DNA of 64,000 bases. Source: Cutibacterium namnetense (GTDB lineage Bacteria; Actinomycetota; Actinomycetes; Propionibacteriales; Propionibacteriaceae). The position numbers and the translations under genes were made by a program. Shown here one piece after another: positions 1-10,806 of the stretch (position 1 is its first letter; each line of letters starts with the position of its first letter). The notes beneath the pieces are model-generated. The model saw only the letters and a program-made list of their open reading frames with translations. It made no database searches and had not been told where the DNA came from. The stretch is from positions 561,521 to 625,520 of the forward strand of contig NZ_LWHO01000001.1 in the NCBI RefSeq assembly GCF_001642025.1, read 5' to 3'.

Positions 1-1111
1 AGATGGCCTGACCGCGCACGATCTCGTCAGTTCCGTGAGAGCTTGAGCAGACCGCATAGCCATCTGTAATGAGAAGTATTCGTGCTAGTCCGCTGGCTGG
101 TGCCATGGCGGGATGGGTGGTGTCGAGGTCGAGGTGCCAGAGTCGGAACTGGTCGTCAGTGCCAGGGAACACTCGCACTCCGGGGTCTACCTCTTGCGCC
201 GCCATGATTCGTGGCTCTTGGGTCTGGAACGAGACGATTTGAATGAGGGAGTCGACGTCAATGTGCTTATCGGTGAGCCCGCCACGCACGACATTGTTGG
301 AGTCGGCCATGATCTCGACGCCCGTGCCCGACAAGTATGAGTGCATGATTCCTGGGGGCACAGACAGCGCCTGACCCGGTTTCAGGTGAACTCGATTGAG
401 CATGAGTGCTGCCAGGATTGAGGGATCCCCAGGAAAGTACTCGTCGAGTTCTACGGCGGTGCGGGCGAATTCTCCCAGCGGTGTGTCTTCTCCTACATGG
501 TTGACCGCTCCTGACACCACCTCGGTGACGATCTGACGGCGCATATCGTCACCGGCAAGACAGTCGAGGAAGGTCTCGGCAAGGGCGGCCGAACCGGAGC
601 GTTCGGTCAGCGATCCCAACACCGGATCAGTCGGGGTGAGGACCTCAAGCCCATCGAAGAGTTGGCGGGTCTCGTGCGGATCTCGGAACCCGCACAATCC
701 CTCGAAATCGCTGAGGGCGACGAGAATTTCGGGCTTGGGCCAATCGTCGACGAAGGTGCGGTGGGGGTCGTTAACGTCAATGCCGTTCTGGTCCTCTCGG
801 ACGAATCCAGCCCGCGCCATCGCGGCGTCAGGATGCGCTTGCAGACTTAACGGGTGGCGGGCTGAAAGGATTTTGAGGAGGAAGGGCAAGCGGGTACCGA
901 AGACGACTCGGCTGCGGTCGCCGAGCTCGTCTGGGTGAGCGTGGATGTAATCGGTGAGCGGTATGCCATCGAGAGTCGATGATGAGGCCTCGTGGGCCCC
1001 AAGCCAGTACTCAGCCCACGGCTGTCCATCGGCGTCTTTTCCGAGGATATCTGGGATCGCATCATAGGAGCCCCAGGAGTACGTCCGGACCGTTCCGGTC
1101 AGGCGTTTCAT
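1..1111 (-). CDS. manA: Mannose-6-phosphate isomerase, class I (partial, 3' end beyond window)
   Basis: Zinc-dependent cytosolic enzyme that interconverts fructose-6-phosphate and mannose-6-phosphate, feeding GDP-mannose and mannosylation. Reading leftwards from the ATG at 1111 the frame stays open to base 1, giving about 370 residues. The start MKRLTGTVRTYSWGSYDAI is typical of the family. The zinc-binding QAHPD is at residues 91-95, PKPE follows in mid-protein, and a PPGIMHSYL motif carries the later zinc-binding histidine. Class I ManA is usually about 390-410 residues, so only a short C-terminus should be missing. A DUF3263 gene lies just upstream on the same strand. Identification is firm; the stop is not visible. 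Confidence 0.93.
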   Translation of the reverse strand, partial: MKRLTGTVRTYSWGSYDAIPDILGKDADGQPWAEYWLGAHEASSSTLDGIPLTDYIHAHPDELGDRSRVVFGTRLPFLLKILSARHPLSLQAHPDAAMARAGFVREDQNGIDVNDPHRTFVDDWPKPEILVALSDFEGLCGFRDPHETRQLFDGLEVLTPTDPVLGSLTERSGSAALAETFLDCLAGDDMRRQIVTEVVSGAVNHVGEDTPLGEFARTAVELDEYFPGDPSILAALMLNRVHLKPGQALSVPPGIMHSYLSGTGVEIMADSNNVVRGGLTDKHIDVDSLIQIVSFQTQEPRIMAAQEVDPGVRVFPGTDDQFRLWHLDLDTTHPAMAPASGLARILLITDGYAVCSSSHGTDEIVRGQAI

Positions 1112-1159
1112 AATGTGCCTCTCGTTGATGGCGTCGCATCGTTGACGACGCCGTAGGTG

Positions 1160-1435
1160 TCATCCGAGCAGTTGTGCGCTACGGGAGCGGCGTTGCTGGC
1201 TGCGAACCCGCTGGAGTCGCCCCACGACGGAGGGCGCGTACCGGGCGGCCCTGTTATCGTCGATGAGCTCGTTGAGTCGCAGGTAGTACCGGGGGGACGA
1301 CAGACCGAGACTGTCGCGAATGACGGTCTCCTTGTCAACTCCCAGATTCCCGGTTTGCCAGGATTCCTCAAGGTCTAAAATCGCGCGGTCCAAGGCGCAC
1401 AACTCGGCGGACTCGGGAGTGATGGAATCTGACAC
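1160..1435 (-). CDS. DUF3263 family protein
   Basis: Small protein of 91 residues recognised as DUF3263, an actinobacterial family of unknown function. It has the typical pattern of a helix with LDLEESWQTG, a KETVIRDSLGLSSPRYYLRLNELI segment that looks like a short helix-turn-helix, and an Arg-rich C-terminus (RLQRVRSQQRRSR). It is probably a small DNA-binding protein, but that is inference from the HTH-like segment and basic tail. The gene lies about 50 bases upstream of manA on the same strand, so the two may be cotranscribed. It is divergent from groEL. Confidence 0.8.
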   Translation of the reverse strand: MSDSITPESAELCALDRAILDLEESWQTGNLGVDKETVIRDSLGLSSPRYYLRLNELIDDNRAARYAPSVVGRLQRVRSQQRRSRSAQLLG

Positions 1436-1538
1436 AGTGCCAGTCTAGGGGCCACCCGGTAGTGGACGGGTAGTGACGCGGTGGGGTCTCCGCCGTTATC
1501 GGTGGCAGCACAACTGGTTATTTGTCGCCCACAAACTC

Positions 1539-1565
1539 TTTGCACTCGCTGGGTGGGAGTGCTAA
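1539..1565. promoter_or_regulatory. CIRCE operator (distal copy) upstream of groEL
   Basis: The inverted repeat TTTGCACTC, nine bases, GAGTGCTAA matches the CIRCE consensus TTAGCACTC-N9-GAGTGCTAA with one mismatch. It is the binding site of the heat-shock repressor HrcA. It lies about 200 bases upstream of the groEL start, so HrcA control of this groEL is expected. Confidence 0.93.
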
Positions 1566-1573
1566 ACATGTCA

Positions 1574-1600
1574 TTGGCACTCCGGAAGCGAGAGTGCTAC
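1574..1600. promoter_or_regulatory. CIRCE operator (proximal copy) upstream of groEL
   Basis: A second CIRCE: TTGGCACTC, nine bases, GAGTGCTAC. It begins 35 bases downstream of the start of the first copy, so the two operators sit on nearly the same face of the helix (a little over three turns). The spacer length is exactly the canonical nine. The region 1436-1768 otherwise holds only the groEL leader and a GGAGGAAT ribosome-binding site at about 1752. Confidence 0.9.
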
Positions 1601-1651
1601 CGCCCGGATCGGTGTTGCGAGCGCCGGAACGAGTGGTCCTCCCGGTGATGA

Positions 1652-3403
<1,752 letters not shown>

Positions 3404-3419
3404 TCGCTCCCACTCGTTG

Positions 3420-3457
3420 ACGACGGCGGGGCACCCTGCGGGGTGCCCCGCCGTCGT
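3420..3457 (+). terminator. Hairpin terminator after groEL
   Basis: Perfect 17-bp GC-rich stem (3420-3436 with 3441-3457) closed by the tetraloop TGCG, 17 bases past the groEL stop. It lacks a clear T-run, as is common for high-GC terminators. Confidence 0.85.
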
Positions 3458-3499
3458 ATGTAGTGAGGTCGTCGGCCCAGCGGCATCGACTACTCTCAG

Positions 3500-4384
3500 A
3501 TGGTGCCCCGAATACCCTCTTCACGGCGTCCCGTCGACCGATTCCTCGCCGGAGCCGGATTATTCCATCCACTGCTGTCACTGTTAGCAGCAATCACCAT
3601 CCTCGGAGTGGGGCAGGTTGGTGTTGCCTTGGTGCTCACAGCGTTGGTCGGCGGTCATCCAGACGCTCAGACTTCGACGATCGTGCTGTTGACATCTTTC
3701 GCCGGGGTCTGGCTCATGTTGTGGGCCTGGATGCGATTCGTCGACCAGCGACCCATGAGCTGTCTTGGCTTACACGGACCGGGCAGTGACGTCTGGATTG
3801 GGGTGGCAATCGCGGTCGCAATTCTCGCTATTGACGTTGTGACCATGACGGCCAGCGGCCAGGTGACGATGTCATGGACCAGACCGAGCGCCATGGCTAT
3901 GGTGTTCATCATCGCCGCGATCCTGCTGTTTTTGGTACAGGGATGCGCCGAGGAAGCTGTGCTGCGCGGCTACCTCATGCAGTCGGTGGCAGCGAAGTGG
4001 GGGATTCCCGCCGGGCTGGCCATTCAAGCCGTCGTCTTTGCCGCGCTTCATGGAGCTAACCCAGGCACTACATGGGTGGCCTTGGTCAACGTTGCAGGAT
4101 TCGGCCTCATGCTGGGGCTGCTGGTGGTTTGGCGAGGCAACCTGCTTGCCGCGATGGGTTTCCACACAGTCTGGAATTGGTTGCAGGGGATGGTGTTGGG
4201 ATTCGACGTCTCGGGTCTGGAATTTCACCACAGTGTCATGACGACCGCCAGGGTGACTGGTTCCCGTTCCTGGCTAACTGGGGGAACCTTTGGAGCGGAG
4301 GGATCCGTCATCAGCACGATCGTCCTGGCCATTCTCATTACCGGCCTTCTCGTGACGATTCGACATGACTGGCGCAACAATTAG
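3500..4384 (+). CDS. CPBP family intramembrane metalloprotease (CAAX/Abi-like)
   Basis: Polytopic membrane protein of 294 residues with about eight hydrophobic segments. It carries the three CPBP (Abi, CAAX-protease-like) signatures: EEAVLRG around residue 150 (EExxxR), a following FAALHGAN, and HTVWN near the C-terminal third (HxxxN/D). These residues form the metalloprotease active site in the Rce1/CPBP family. In bacteria these proteins act in the membrane on peptides or small proteins, often in bacteriocin immunity, but the substrate here is unknown. The gene stands between the groEL terminator and cutC, and its end lies within five bases of the preferred cutC start. Confidence 0.85.
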   Translation: MVPRIPSSRRPVDRFLAGAGLFHPLLSLLAAITILGVGQVGVALVLTALVGGHPDAQTSTIVLLTSFAGVWLMLWAWMRFVDQRPMSCLGLHGPGSDVWIGVAIAVAILAIDVVTMTASGQVTMSWTRPSAMAMVFIIAAILLFLVQGCAEEAVLRGYLMQSVAAKWGIPAGLAIQAVVFAALHGANPGTTWVALVNVAGFGLMLGLLVVWRGNLLAAMGFHTVWNWLQGMVLGFDVSGLEFHHSVMTTARVTGSRSWLTGGTFGAEGSVISTIVLAILITGLLVTIRHDWRNN

Positions 4385-4388
4385 ACCT

Positions 4389-5075
4389 ATGGCATTGCTC
4401 GAGGTCATCTGTCTACACGAACACGACGCCAAGCGGGCAGCGGAGGGAGGTGCCGACCGCATTGAGTTGGTCGGCACGATGGATGACGGCGGTTTGGCGC
4501 CCAGCCCGGAGCTGTTGGCACGCACCCTCAGCGCCGTCGACATCCCGGTGCGTCCCATGCTGCGCCTGGACGGTGGGTTTCGGGCTGATCCGCGGCATCG
4601 TGAAGAAATGTTGCACCTGGTTCGTACTTACCGCGATCTGGGAGCTGACGGTCCGGCGCTGGGATTTCTCGACGAAGCTACCGGGGTCGACGTCGACACC
4701 GTCATGGAGTTGTCGCAGGGCTGGCCTCGTTGGACCTTCCATCGAGCTATTGATAACAGCCTGGAACCAGACAAAGCATGGATGCAATTACTCGGTTTTC
4801 CCGGGCTCGACCAGGTGCTAACCGCTGGATCACCACGAGGGGTTGGGCACGGCCTTGATGATCTTGTTGCCCGAGCCGAAGCGGATCCCCAAGTAGCCGA
4901 TCTCATCATGGCTGGCGGCGGGTTGCGCGCTGAACATGTCCCGTGGCTGTACCGGGCTGGCATCCGGGCCTTCCACATTGGCAGCCCCGCTCGTCCTCAA
5001 GGGACATGGAAAGCGTGGGTGGATCCTGGCCTGGTGCGGTCCTGGCGAGATCTCCTCGATCGCTTGGCGGGGTGA
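4389..5075 (+). CDS. cutC: Copper homeostasis protein CutC family
   Basis: TIM-barrel protein of the CutC family, 228 residues from the ATG at 4389 (MALLEVICL). The family pattern is clear: LEVI/C at the N-terminus, GADRIELV around residues 22-29, PVRPMLR, the TFHRAID segment and GGGLRAEHV near the C-terminus. The role in copper homeostasis comes from older E. coli work and is disputed, so the biochemical function should be treated as unsettled. An ATG at 4365 would add eight residues and overlap the upstream gene; family alignments favour 4389. Confidence 0.9.
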   Translation: MALLEVICLHEHDAKRAAEGGADRIELVGTMDDGGLAPSPELLARTLSAVDIPVRPMLRLDGGFRADPRHREEMLHLVRTYRDLGADGPALGFLDEATGVDVDTVMELSQGWPRWTFHRAIDNSLEPDKAWMQLLGFPGLDQVLTAGSPRGVGHGLDDLVARAEADPQVADLIMAGGGLRAEHVPWLYRAGIRAFHIGSPARPQGTWKAWVDPGLVRSWRDLLDRLAG

Positions 5076-5088
5076 CCCGGGGCTCGCG

Positions 5089-6078
5089 TCAAAACGCCTG
5101 GATCCACATATCCCGTGTGCCCGGCGCCCGGAAGGGAATGTGCCCATGATCGTCTCCGGTGGCGTAAGGGGCTGGGGTCGAGGCCTGTGACGGCTGAGCT
5201 GTAACGCTACGCGGCTGATGGCGGGCAATGATTCGCGCCATTCCCTCGATGGTTTCCACGAGATCGTCCATAGACGCTGTGGCGGAATGGGTTAGGCCGA
5301 CGGCGGTGTATCCCGTGGTCCCGGTGGAGGCCACGGAATTCACGTGCCAACCATCGTCGCGTGGTAGCCACCCGTTCTTGACGAAAGCGGATTTCATGCC
5401 CGCTGTCATGCCCCAATCCTGGTCTTCTGCAACGCTAGACATGAGCTCGCGGGCGTATGCGCGCATGGGCTCGGGAATGACGTCATTGTGGCAAAAAATG
5501 TGGTCGGCGAGTATGACCTGATCGGCGGCGGTCGTCGACGTCAGGCCCCAACGCTGTTCGGGATCGAAGGTGGTGTGGGTGGCTCCCATACGACGCATGG
5601 CATTGCGGACTCCGTCAGCCCTGCCGGCCTTGGTCCACAGAGCGGTAGCGGCGTCGTTACTGGAATTCTCAATCATGGGGACTAAAAGATCTTTTTCATC
5701 CTCCGTGAGCTGACGCTTCTCGCCGGCAGCCTGGATCATCACGGTTTCCATAATCGCTAGCTTGATGATGGAGGCGGTGATGTAGGTGGTGGCGCCGTGG
5801 TTGAGAACGTGGATTTCACGCTGCCCGTGTACCCGCATAGCCACGGACTGTTCTCCGTCACGGGTATCGAGGTATTTCTTCAGCTCATCCTGGTAGGGAA
5901 ATGGCACGTATGGCCCGGGATCCGCAGGGCTGGCCAGCTTGGTCGGGGCAGGTTTGCGTGGTGCCGCTTTCTCCGGTCGATTGGCGGCTCGCACTACTGG
6001 TACACCGATGGCAGCTCCGGTAGCGACGAGCAGGCCCCTGAGCGCCGTGCGTCTGGTGATTAGCGCCTTCGCAGACAT
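5089..6078 (-). CDS. Secreted class A beta-lactamase-like serine hydrolase
   Basis: 329 residues from the ATG at 6078, which follows an AGGAGGG ribosome-binding site. The N-terminus TRRTALRGLLVATGAA looks like a twin-arginine signal peptide, so export is expected. The serine beta-lactamase/PBP fold motifs are visible: SIIK (SxxK nucleophile motif), SSNDA in the place of SDN, and VKNGW in the place of KTG. The KTG to KNG change and the general divergence suggest it may not be an efficient beta-lactamase; a cell-wall or esterase role is equally possible. An earlier in-frame start would add 58 residues but lacks support. It stands alone, downstream of the XPB helicase gene on the same strand. 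Confidence 0.82.
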   Translation of the reverse strand: MSAKALITRRTALRGLLVATGAAIGVPVVRAANRPEKAAPRKPAPTKLASPADPGPYVPFPYQDELKKYLDTRDGEQSVAMRVHGQREIHVLNHGATTYITASIIKLAIMETVMIQAAGEKRQLTEDEKDLLVPMIENSSNDAATALWTKAGRADGVRNAMRRMGATHTTFDPEQRWGLTSTTAADQVILADHIFCHNDVIPEPMRAYARELMSSVAEDQDWGMTAGMKSAFVKNGWLPRDDGWHVNSVASTGTTGYTAVGLTHSATASMDDLVETIEGMARIIARHQPRSVTAQPSQASTPAPYATGDDHGHIPFRAPGTRDMWIQAF

Positions 6079-6121
6079 GCGTGCCCTCCTGTTCGTGGAC
6101 CCGATGCGTTCGTATCCATTC

Positions 6122-7780
6122 TCACGCCGTTCGGTCCAATGCGTCCAGATCGTCTGCATCAATGATGCGGTACGAGTACCCTTGCTCGGCCAGGAATCGC
6201 TGACGATGGCTAGCAAAATCGGCGTCAACGGTATCGCGGGAAACAACTGCATAAAAACGGGCTACCAGGCCGTCCTTGGGGCGCAGTAGGCGGCCCAAAC
6301 GTTGGGCTTCTTCTTGACGCGATCCGAAGGCTCCTGAGACCTGGATGGCGACTTCTGCGCTTGGTAGGTCAATGGAGAAATTGGCGACCTTAGAGACTAC
6401 GAGCAGGTCGATCCGTCCCTCTCGGAAATCCTGGTAGATCTCCTGACGTCGAGTGGGTGTCGTTGAACCAGTGATAATCGGACACTGCAATTCGGCGGCC
6501 AGCTCCTCCAACTGGTCGACATATTGGCCGATAATGAGGGTGGGCTGGCCGCGATGACGCTCGACCAACTCTTCCACGACCCTGTTCTTAATCGGAAGGG
6601 TCGCGGCCATCCGGTAGCGGACGTCAGGTTCGGCCATCGCGCAGGCCATCCGGTCAGACTCAGACAAGCTCACTCGCACCTCGACGCAATCAGCAGGCGC
6701 GATCCATCCCTGGGCCTCAATCTCCTTCCACGGAGCGTCGTAGCGTTTCGGGCCAATGAGGGTGAAAACGTCGTCCTCGTGGCCGTCCTCACGCACCAGG
6801 GTGGCCGTCAAGCCGAGACGACGACGTGCCTGCAGGTCGGCCGTCATTCGGAAGACCGGGGCAGGCAGCAGGTGTACCTCGTCATAAATAACGAGACCCC
6901 AGTCGCGGGCTTCGAACAGTTCTAGATGTGGGTGCGTTCCGTGTCGCTTGGTGGTGATGACCTGATACGTGGCGATTGTTACCGGGCGTACTTGTTTGCG
7001 TGACCCGGAATACTCGCCGATTTCGTCGGGGGTGAGGGAGGTTCGACGAACGAGTTCCTCCTTCCACTGCCGAGCCGAGACGGTGTTGGTGACGAGGATC
7101 AAGGTCGTGCAGTGGGCGAGGCTCATGGCGGTGGCCCCGACAATTGTCTTGCCAGCACCGCATGGCAGTACGACGACTCCGGAGCCGCCGTCCCAGAAGG
7201 ACTGTGCCGCTACCTTCTGGTAGGGGCGCAGGCTCCAACCGTCCTCGTCGAGGTCGATGTCGTGGTGCTCTCCGTCGACGTAGCCGGCGAGGTCTTCAGC
7301 CGGCCATCCCAGCTTGAGTAGCGCCTGTTTGAGGGTGCCGCGCTGCGAGGGATGGACCACAGCCGCCTCATCATCGATCTGGTCACCGACGAGACCGCGC
7401 ACTGACTTGGAGCGCAACACCTCGGTGAGCACGGCTCGGTCAGTCGACACCAACACCAGCCCATGAGTGGGATGCTTCTCGATGCGTAGCCGGCCATAGC
7501 GCGACATCGTCTCGGTGACGTCGATGAGCAGCCCGGAGGCTACCGGGTAGCGCGAGTATCTCATGAGGATGTCGACGACCTGCTCCGCGTCGTGTCCGGC
7601 GGCCATGGCGTTCCACAGTCCCAGCGGGGTGAGCCGGTAGGTGTGGATGTGCTCGGGGGCGCGTTCCAGTTCCGCGAATGGGGCTATGGCGTGACGGCAC
7701 TCGTCTGCCTGGGGGTGGTCTACCTCCAGCAGAAGAGTGTGGTCGGACTGGACAATGAGTGGGCCGGGTACAGAAGTCAT
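6122..7780 (-). CDS. XPB/Ssl2-type DNA repair helicase (superfamily 2)
   Basis: DNA helicase of 552 residues from ATG 7780 (MTSVPGPLIVQSDHTLLLEV), the conserved actinobacterial start. An N-terminal helicase-associated domain (about 1-190) precedes the two RecA-like domains. Walker A GAGKT lies at about residue 205-212, and the DEVH box sits in IYDEVHLLP. SAT-like LTATLVRED and a QRLGRLLRP motif VI follow. The family resembles eukaryotic XPB and unwinds 3' to 5'; its bacterial role is probably nucleotide-level repair but is not well defined. The next upstream gene on the same strand encodes the usual partner with a helicase-associated domain. No Bax1 nuclease gene is adjacent. Confidence 0.92.
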   Translation of the reverse strand: MTSVPGPLIVQSDHTLLLEVDHPQADECRHAIAPFAELERAPEHIHTYRLTPLGLWNAMAAGHDAEQVVDILMRYSRYPVASGLLIDVTETMSRYGRLRIEKHPTHGLVLVSTDRAVLTEVLRSKSVRGLVGDQIDDEAAVVHPSQRGTLKQALLKLGWPAEDLAGYVDGEHHDIDLDEDGWSLRPYQKVAAQSFWDGGSGVVVLPCGAGKTIVGATAMSLAHCTTLILVTNTVSARQWKEELVRRTSLTPDEIGEYSGSRKQVRPVTIATYQVITTKRHGTHPHLELFEARDWGLVIYDEVHLLPAPVFRMTADLQARRRLGLTATLVREDGHEDDVFTLIGPKRYDAPWKEIEAQGWIAPADCVEVRVSLSESDRMACAMAEPDVRYRMAATLPIKNRVVEELVERHRGQPTLIIGQYVDQLEELAAELQCPIITGSTTPTRRQEIYQDFREGRIDLLVVSKVANFSIDLPSAEVAIQVSGAFGSRQEEAQRLGRLLRPKDGLVARFYAVVSRDTVDADFASHRQRFLAEQGYSYRIIDADDLDALDRTA

Positions 7781-7924
7781 CACCTCAAGTATCGTCCCGC
7801 AGCGCATGTTTGTTCCCCGCGAGGTTCGGTGTTGCGCGGTACGGTACCTTGATTCCCGTGGCGTGAAGACCGCGCTTAACGTGGAGCCGATTGAGCGATT
7901 GGGGCACGTACCACGCACCGATGG

Positions 7925-10054
7925 CTAACTCGTCTGGCAGGAAGTGATTCGCGAGATCGGCACGATGACTACCCCGCCGCCGCCCCGAATGACGCAGCGC
8001 ACCGCACCGGCAGCCACGGCCATGATCCGTACCGTCTGACGCACTGAGGTGCCGTCATCAACAACCCGTTCGATGTGCATCCAGGTGCCATCCTGTTGGG
8101 CTTGGTGAAGCTGGGCGATGAGTTGCCGTCGATCAGAGAATCCGCGTCCCTTATTGTCCAACAGCGAGGCAGCCAGCTCTTCGGGGTCGGTCTGAGGAGC
8201 CGACGATGCCGGTAGATCTACCTTGGCTCGTGGGGGAGGGGGTGCAGAGAACACGTCGCCGTAGGCGTCGCGGGCTACCGGGGACATTCCCAACTGGCGC
8301 AGGCCGGCCAGCACCTGGTCGGGTTCGGCCTGAGCAACCAACACCTGGGGTCCGATGCGGCGCAGTCCAACATCGGTGGTCAGTGGGCTACGTAGAATTG
8401 CCTCGACGGCAGCTGGATCGTCGACCTCCAGGAGGGCCCCGGCAGCCGCTACTGACACTCGACCGTGGTCACGCACGACGTCATCGAGGAGCACTAGAAG
8501 GCTTTGCGGAACATCCCCCAGCGAGTGCTCGGCCCACCACTGGCGCACTCGCTCACCGGTCCACCCAGCATCGAGGGCACGACGCAGGCTGGAGCGGTTG
8601 AACCGTCTGACCCCGGCGATCCCGGTGGACTCGCGATCGGCAAGCAGGGCGAGGTCGGCAGCGGTGTCGGGGGTTAGCGGGCCGGGAGCGACTGCGGTCA
8701 GGTCAGACTGCAAAATCACCTCTTCGGTGCGTTCTGGCATGTCGGCACAGGTGTGTGCATCGACCAGGTCGGTACGCGCGTCCAGTGCGACCATTCCGAG
8801 CACTCGGCACTCGTCGAGGACCGCCTCGACGAGAGAGTCATCGACGGTGGTGCCCGGCTGACGCCACCGGATTCGATTCGCGACGACCTCGGTCTCGATC
8901 GGGGTGCCCGGTTCGGCGCTGCGTAGCTCTCGATGCACCAGTCGACGCCATGCCCGAGCAGTTGCAGGTGCAGAGGCGTCGAGAGTGTTGTCGAGGTGAC
9001 CGGGCAGCTGCGAAATATGCCGCCACGCGTTTCTGAGGCTCACCCATTGTCCCCACAGCGAGTCAGCGCGCCATCGGTCGGCGAGGGGGGTGGGAAGCCA
9101 GCTGCGTCCGTCAGCCCCGATGAGACCGCCTGCGACAGCCAGAGCGAGATAGACCCATCCATCGTCCCCAGACGCCACCCGAGACAGTACGATGCGGGCA
9201 TCGCGCTTGGCGAGGCCACCGTTGGCCAGTACAGCGCAATTGTGACGCTCTACTGCCTCCAATAGGGCAGACATCGCGCTGACAGCTTCGAGGGCTGTTC
9301 CGAGACCGGCACGGTTCACCAAATTGGTCTGACGTGGTTCAGGCCACGGCGGTGGGGTAGGGCTGGGCTGCTTGGCGAAGAGGCGGTTCCCGCGCAGCGC
9401 CAGGGACACTTCCCGGGGCAAAATAACGGTGTCGTCGTCAAGGGGACGCAATAGTTGATGGGCCAAAGCAGTCTCGACGGGGGTGGTGGCCGTGGCAGGA
9501 GTAACTGTGCGCCGAGCGTTGGGGACGTGCCCAGTGGGGGACCACATCAGACGTTCCAGCACCGGGCGAGCCTTGGGGCCGGCCTCCGCCAACCTTTCGG
9601 TGACCTTGTCGGGCTCCATGGGCATGACGGATACGGGGGCGAGTCCGGCGGGATATCCGGACAGATGAGTGGTGACGATCTGGATGACGTGCAGCCGTCC
9701 GGAATCTTCCAGAACTAGGACCATGTCGAGCAAGTCAGAGATGCCGTCGGCAATGTCGGCCTGGATAGCTTCAGGTTTAGTGGGCCACCCGTGGCACAAG
9801 GCCTCAGCTAGCTCGGTGAGGCTGAGGTCCCCTTGGGCAGCTAGCGCCGTCAAAAGACTCAATCGCCAGCGATCGAGGCTGGAGATCGCAGCATTGATGG
9901 ATGCGTGGGTGCCCGCACGTGAAGACACCTCAGCCAAATCTTTCGGGATGGGATTGGCTAAATCGGGACGCAGGGTTAACAGCCGAGACAGACTCTGCGC
10001 GTCGAGATTTCGGATGGTGGAGGCAAGGGTCGTCGGCTCCTCGGTCGCACTCAT
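7925..10054 (-). CDS. Helicase-associated (Helicase_C_3-type) domain protein, XPB neighbour
   Basis: Large 709-residue cytosolic protein without a visible Walker motif. It resembles the actinobacterial family that sits beside XPB-type helicases (Rv0862c-like). A winged-helix-like N-terminal part (LDRWRLSLLTALAAQGDLSLTEL is a typical segment of such proteins) is followed by a C-terminal XPB-like domain with VQSDLTAVAPGPL in the last third, the hallmark of the Helicase_C_3 family. The exact role is unknown; a DNA-repair partner or regulator of the helicase is inferred from conserved adjacency. Its ATG overlaps the stop of the upstream membrane-protein gene by four bases, so they form one transcription unit. 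Confidence 0.85.
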   Translation of the reverse strand: MSATEEPTTLASTIRNLDAQSLSRLLTLRPDLANPIPKDLAEVSSRAGTHASINAAISSLDRWRLSLLTALAAQGDLSLTELAEALCHGWPTKPEAIQADIADGISDLLDMVLVLEDSGRLHVIQIVTTHLSGYPAGLAPVSVMPMEPDKVTERLAEAGPKARPVLERLMWSPTGHVPNARRTVTPATATTPVETALAHQLLRPLDDDTVILPREVSLALRGNRLFAKQPSPTPPPWPEPRQTNLVNRAGLGTALEAVSAMSALLEAVERHNCAVLANGGLAKRDARIVLSRVASGDDGWVYLALAVAGGLIGADGRSWLPTPLADRWRADSLWGQWVSLRNAWRHISQLPGHLDNTLDASAPATARAWRRLVHRELRSAEPGTPIETEVVANRIRWRQPGTTVDDSLVEAVLDECRVLGMVALDARTDLVDAHTCADMPERTEEVILQSDLTAVAPGPLTPDTAADLALLADRESTGIAGVRRFNRSSLRRALDAGWTGERVRQWWAEHSLGDVPQSLLVLLDDVVRDHGRVSVAAAGALLEVDDPAAVEAILRSPLTTDVGLRRIGPQVLVAQAEPDQVLAGLRQLGMSPVARDAYGDVFSAPPPPRAKVDLPASSAPQTDPEELAASLLDNKGRGFSDRRQLIAQLHQAQQDGTWMHIERVVDDGTSVRQTVRIMAVAAGAVRCVIRGGGGVVIVPISRITSCQTS

Positions 10055-10806
10055 TGGCAGGACCTCGGGTCTTTGGGTGTGAGTTGACGATCAATAAGCA
10101 TGAACCCCAGACCAAGCATGATTACGCAACCCACACGAGACATCCATGCGAACTGTGCCAAGACGGTGCGTACCGGTGACTCGATAGCCCCGCCAATAAT
10201 GACGGCTGCTGTCACTGCGGTAAGAGCTTTGGTGAGGCGTCCAGATGCAAAGGGGTGACGCCATGCCAGCCACCATGTGACGAAGAGGGCTGGAATAGAT
10301 AACGGGGACCAAGCAGACCCCAGGGCGAGGATGACGATCCACGGCCATCCCAACCCCCGGCACAGGTCGAGGAGGGATCGGCTGCCAGCCTTGGTAGGAG
10401 TACGCGGATCGAGACGGGTAAGCATGCGAGCCGGCTTGATGCGGGGCGGCGGTGTCGTCGATACCGGCGCTTCGGTCGGTGCCGACCACGCGGAATAGCC
10501 GCTAGCGAGCCGACTGGTGCAGATCGGTTCATGCGGATCGCGGTGCCCAATACGCGGCCCTGTCAACCCAGCCTGGGTGGAAAACGGATCGGTGGGCTGA
10601 CGGCTGCTGCGTCGCCGAGGGGTCAGCTCGCTGAGCGGGCGGTGATCGCCCCCCTGATAGTGACGTGGGGCGCTAATGGGCTTACCCGCGGCAGGATTGA
10701 GGGGCTGGGTCGGGACCTCCAACGGATCGACCCGAGGTGCCTGGAAGGCGCGCGGAGCAGGCCGGGAACCGACGACGTCGACGGGTGTGGTGGTGCTGCG
10801 TGCCAT
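10051..10806 (-). CDS. Hypothetical membrane protein with long Pro/Arg-rich N-terminus
   Basis: 251 residues from the ATG at 10806 (MARSTTTPVDV); a start ten codons earlier is possible. Residues 1 to about 140 are hydrophilic, rich in Pro, Arg and Ser and probably disordered. The C-terminal part has three to four hydrophobic helices (WPWIVILALGSAW, LFVTWWLAW, LTAVTAAVIIGGAI, VGCVIMLGLGFML). No family is recognised. Its stop overlaps the start of the helicase-associated gene (ATGA), which places it first in the XPB operon. A membrane link for that operon would be unusual, but nothing shows a direct functional tie. Confidence 0.7.
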   Translation of the reverse strand: MARSTTTPVDVVGSRPAPRAFQAPRVDPLEVPTQPLNPAAGKPISAPRHYQGGDHRPLSELTPRRRSSRQPTDPFSTQAGLTGPRIGHRDPHEPICTSRLASGYSAWSAPTEAPVSTTPPPRIKPARMLTRLDPRTPTKAGSRSLLDLCRGLGWPWIVILALGSAWSPLSIPALFVTWWLAWRHPFASGRLTKALTAVTAAVIIGGAIESPVRTVLAQFAWMSRVGCVIMLGLGFMLIDRQLTPKDPRSCQ

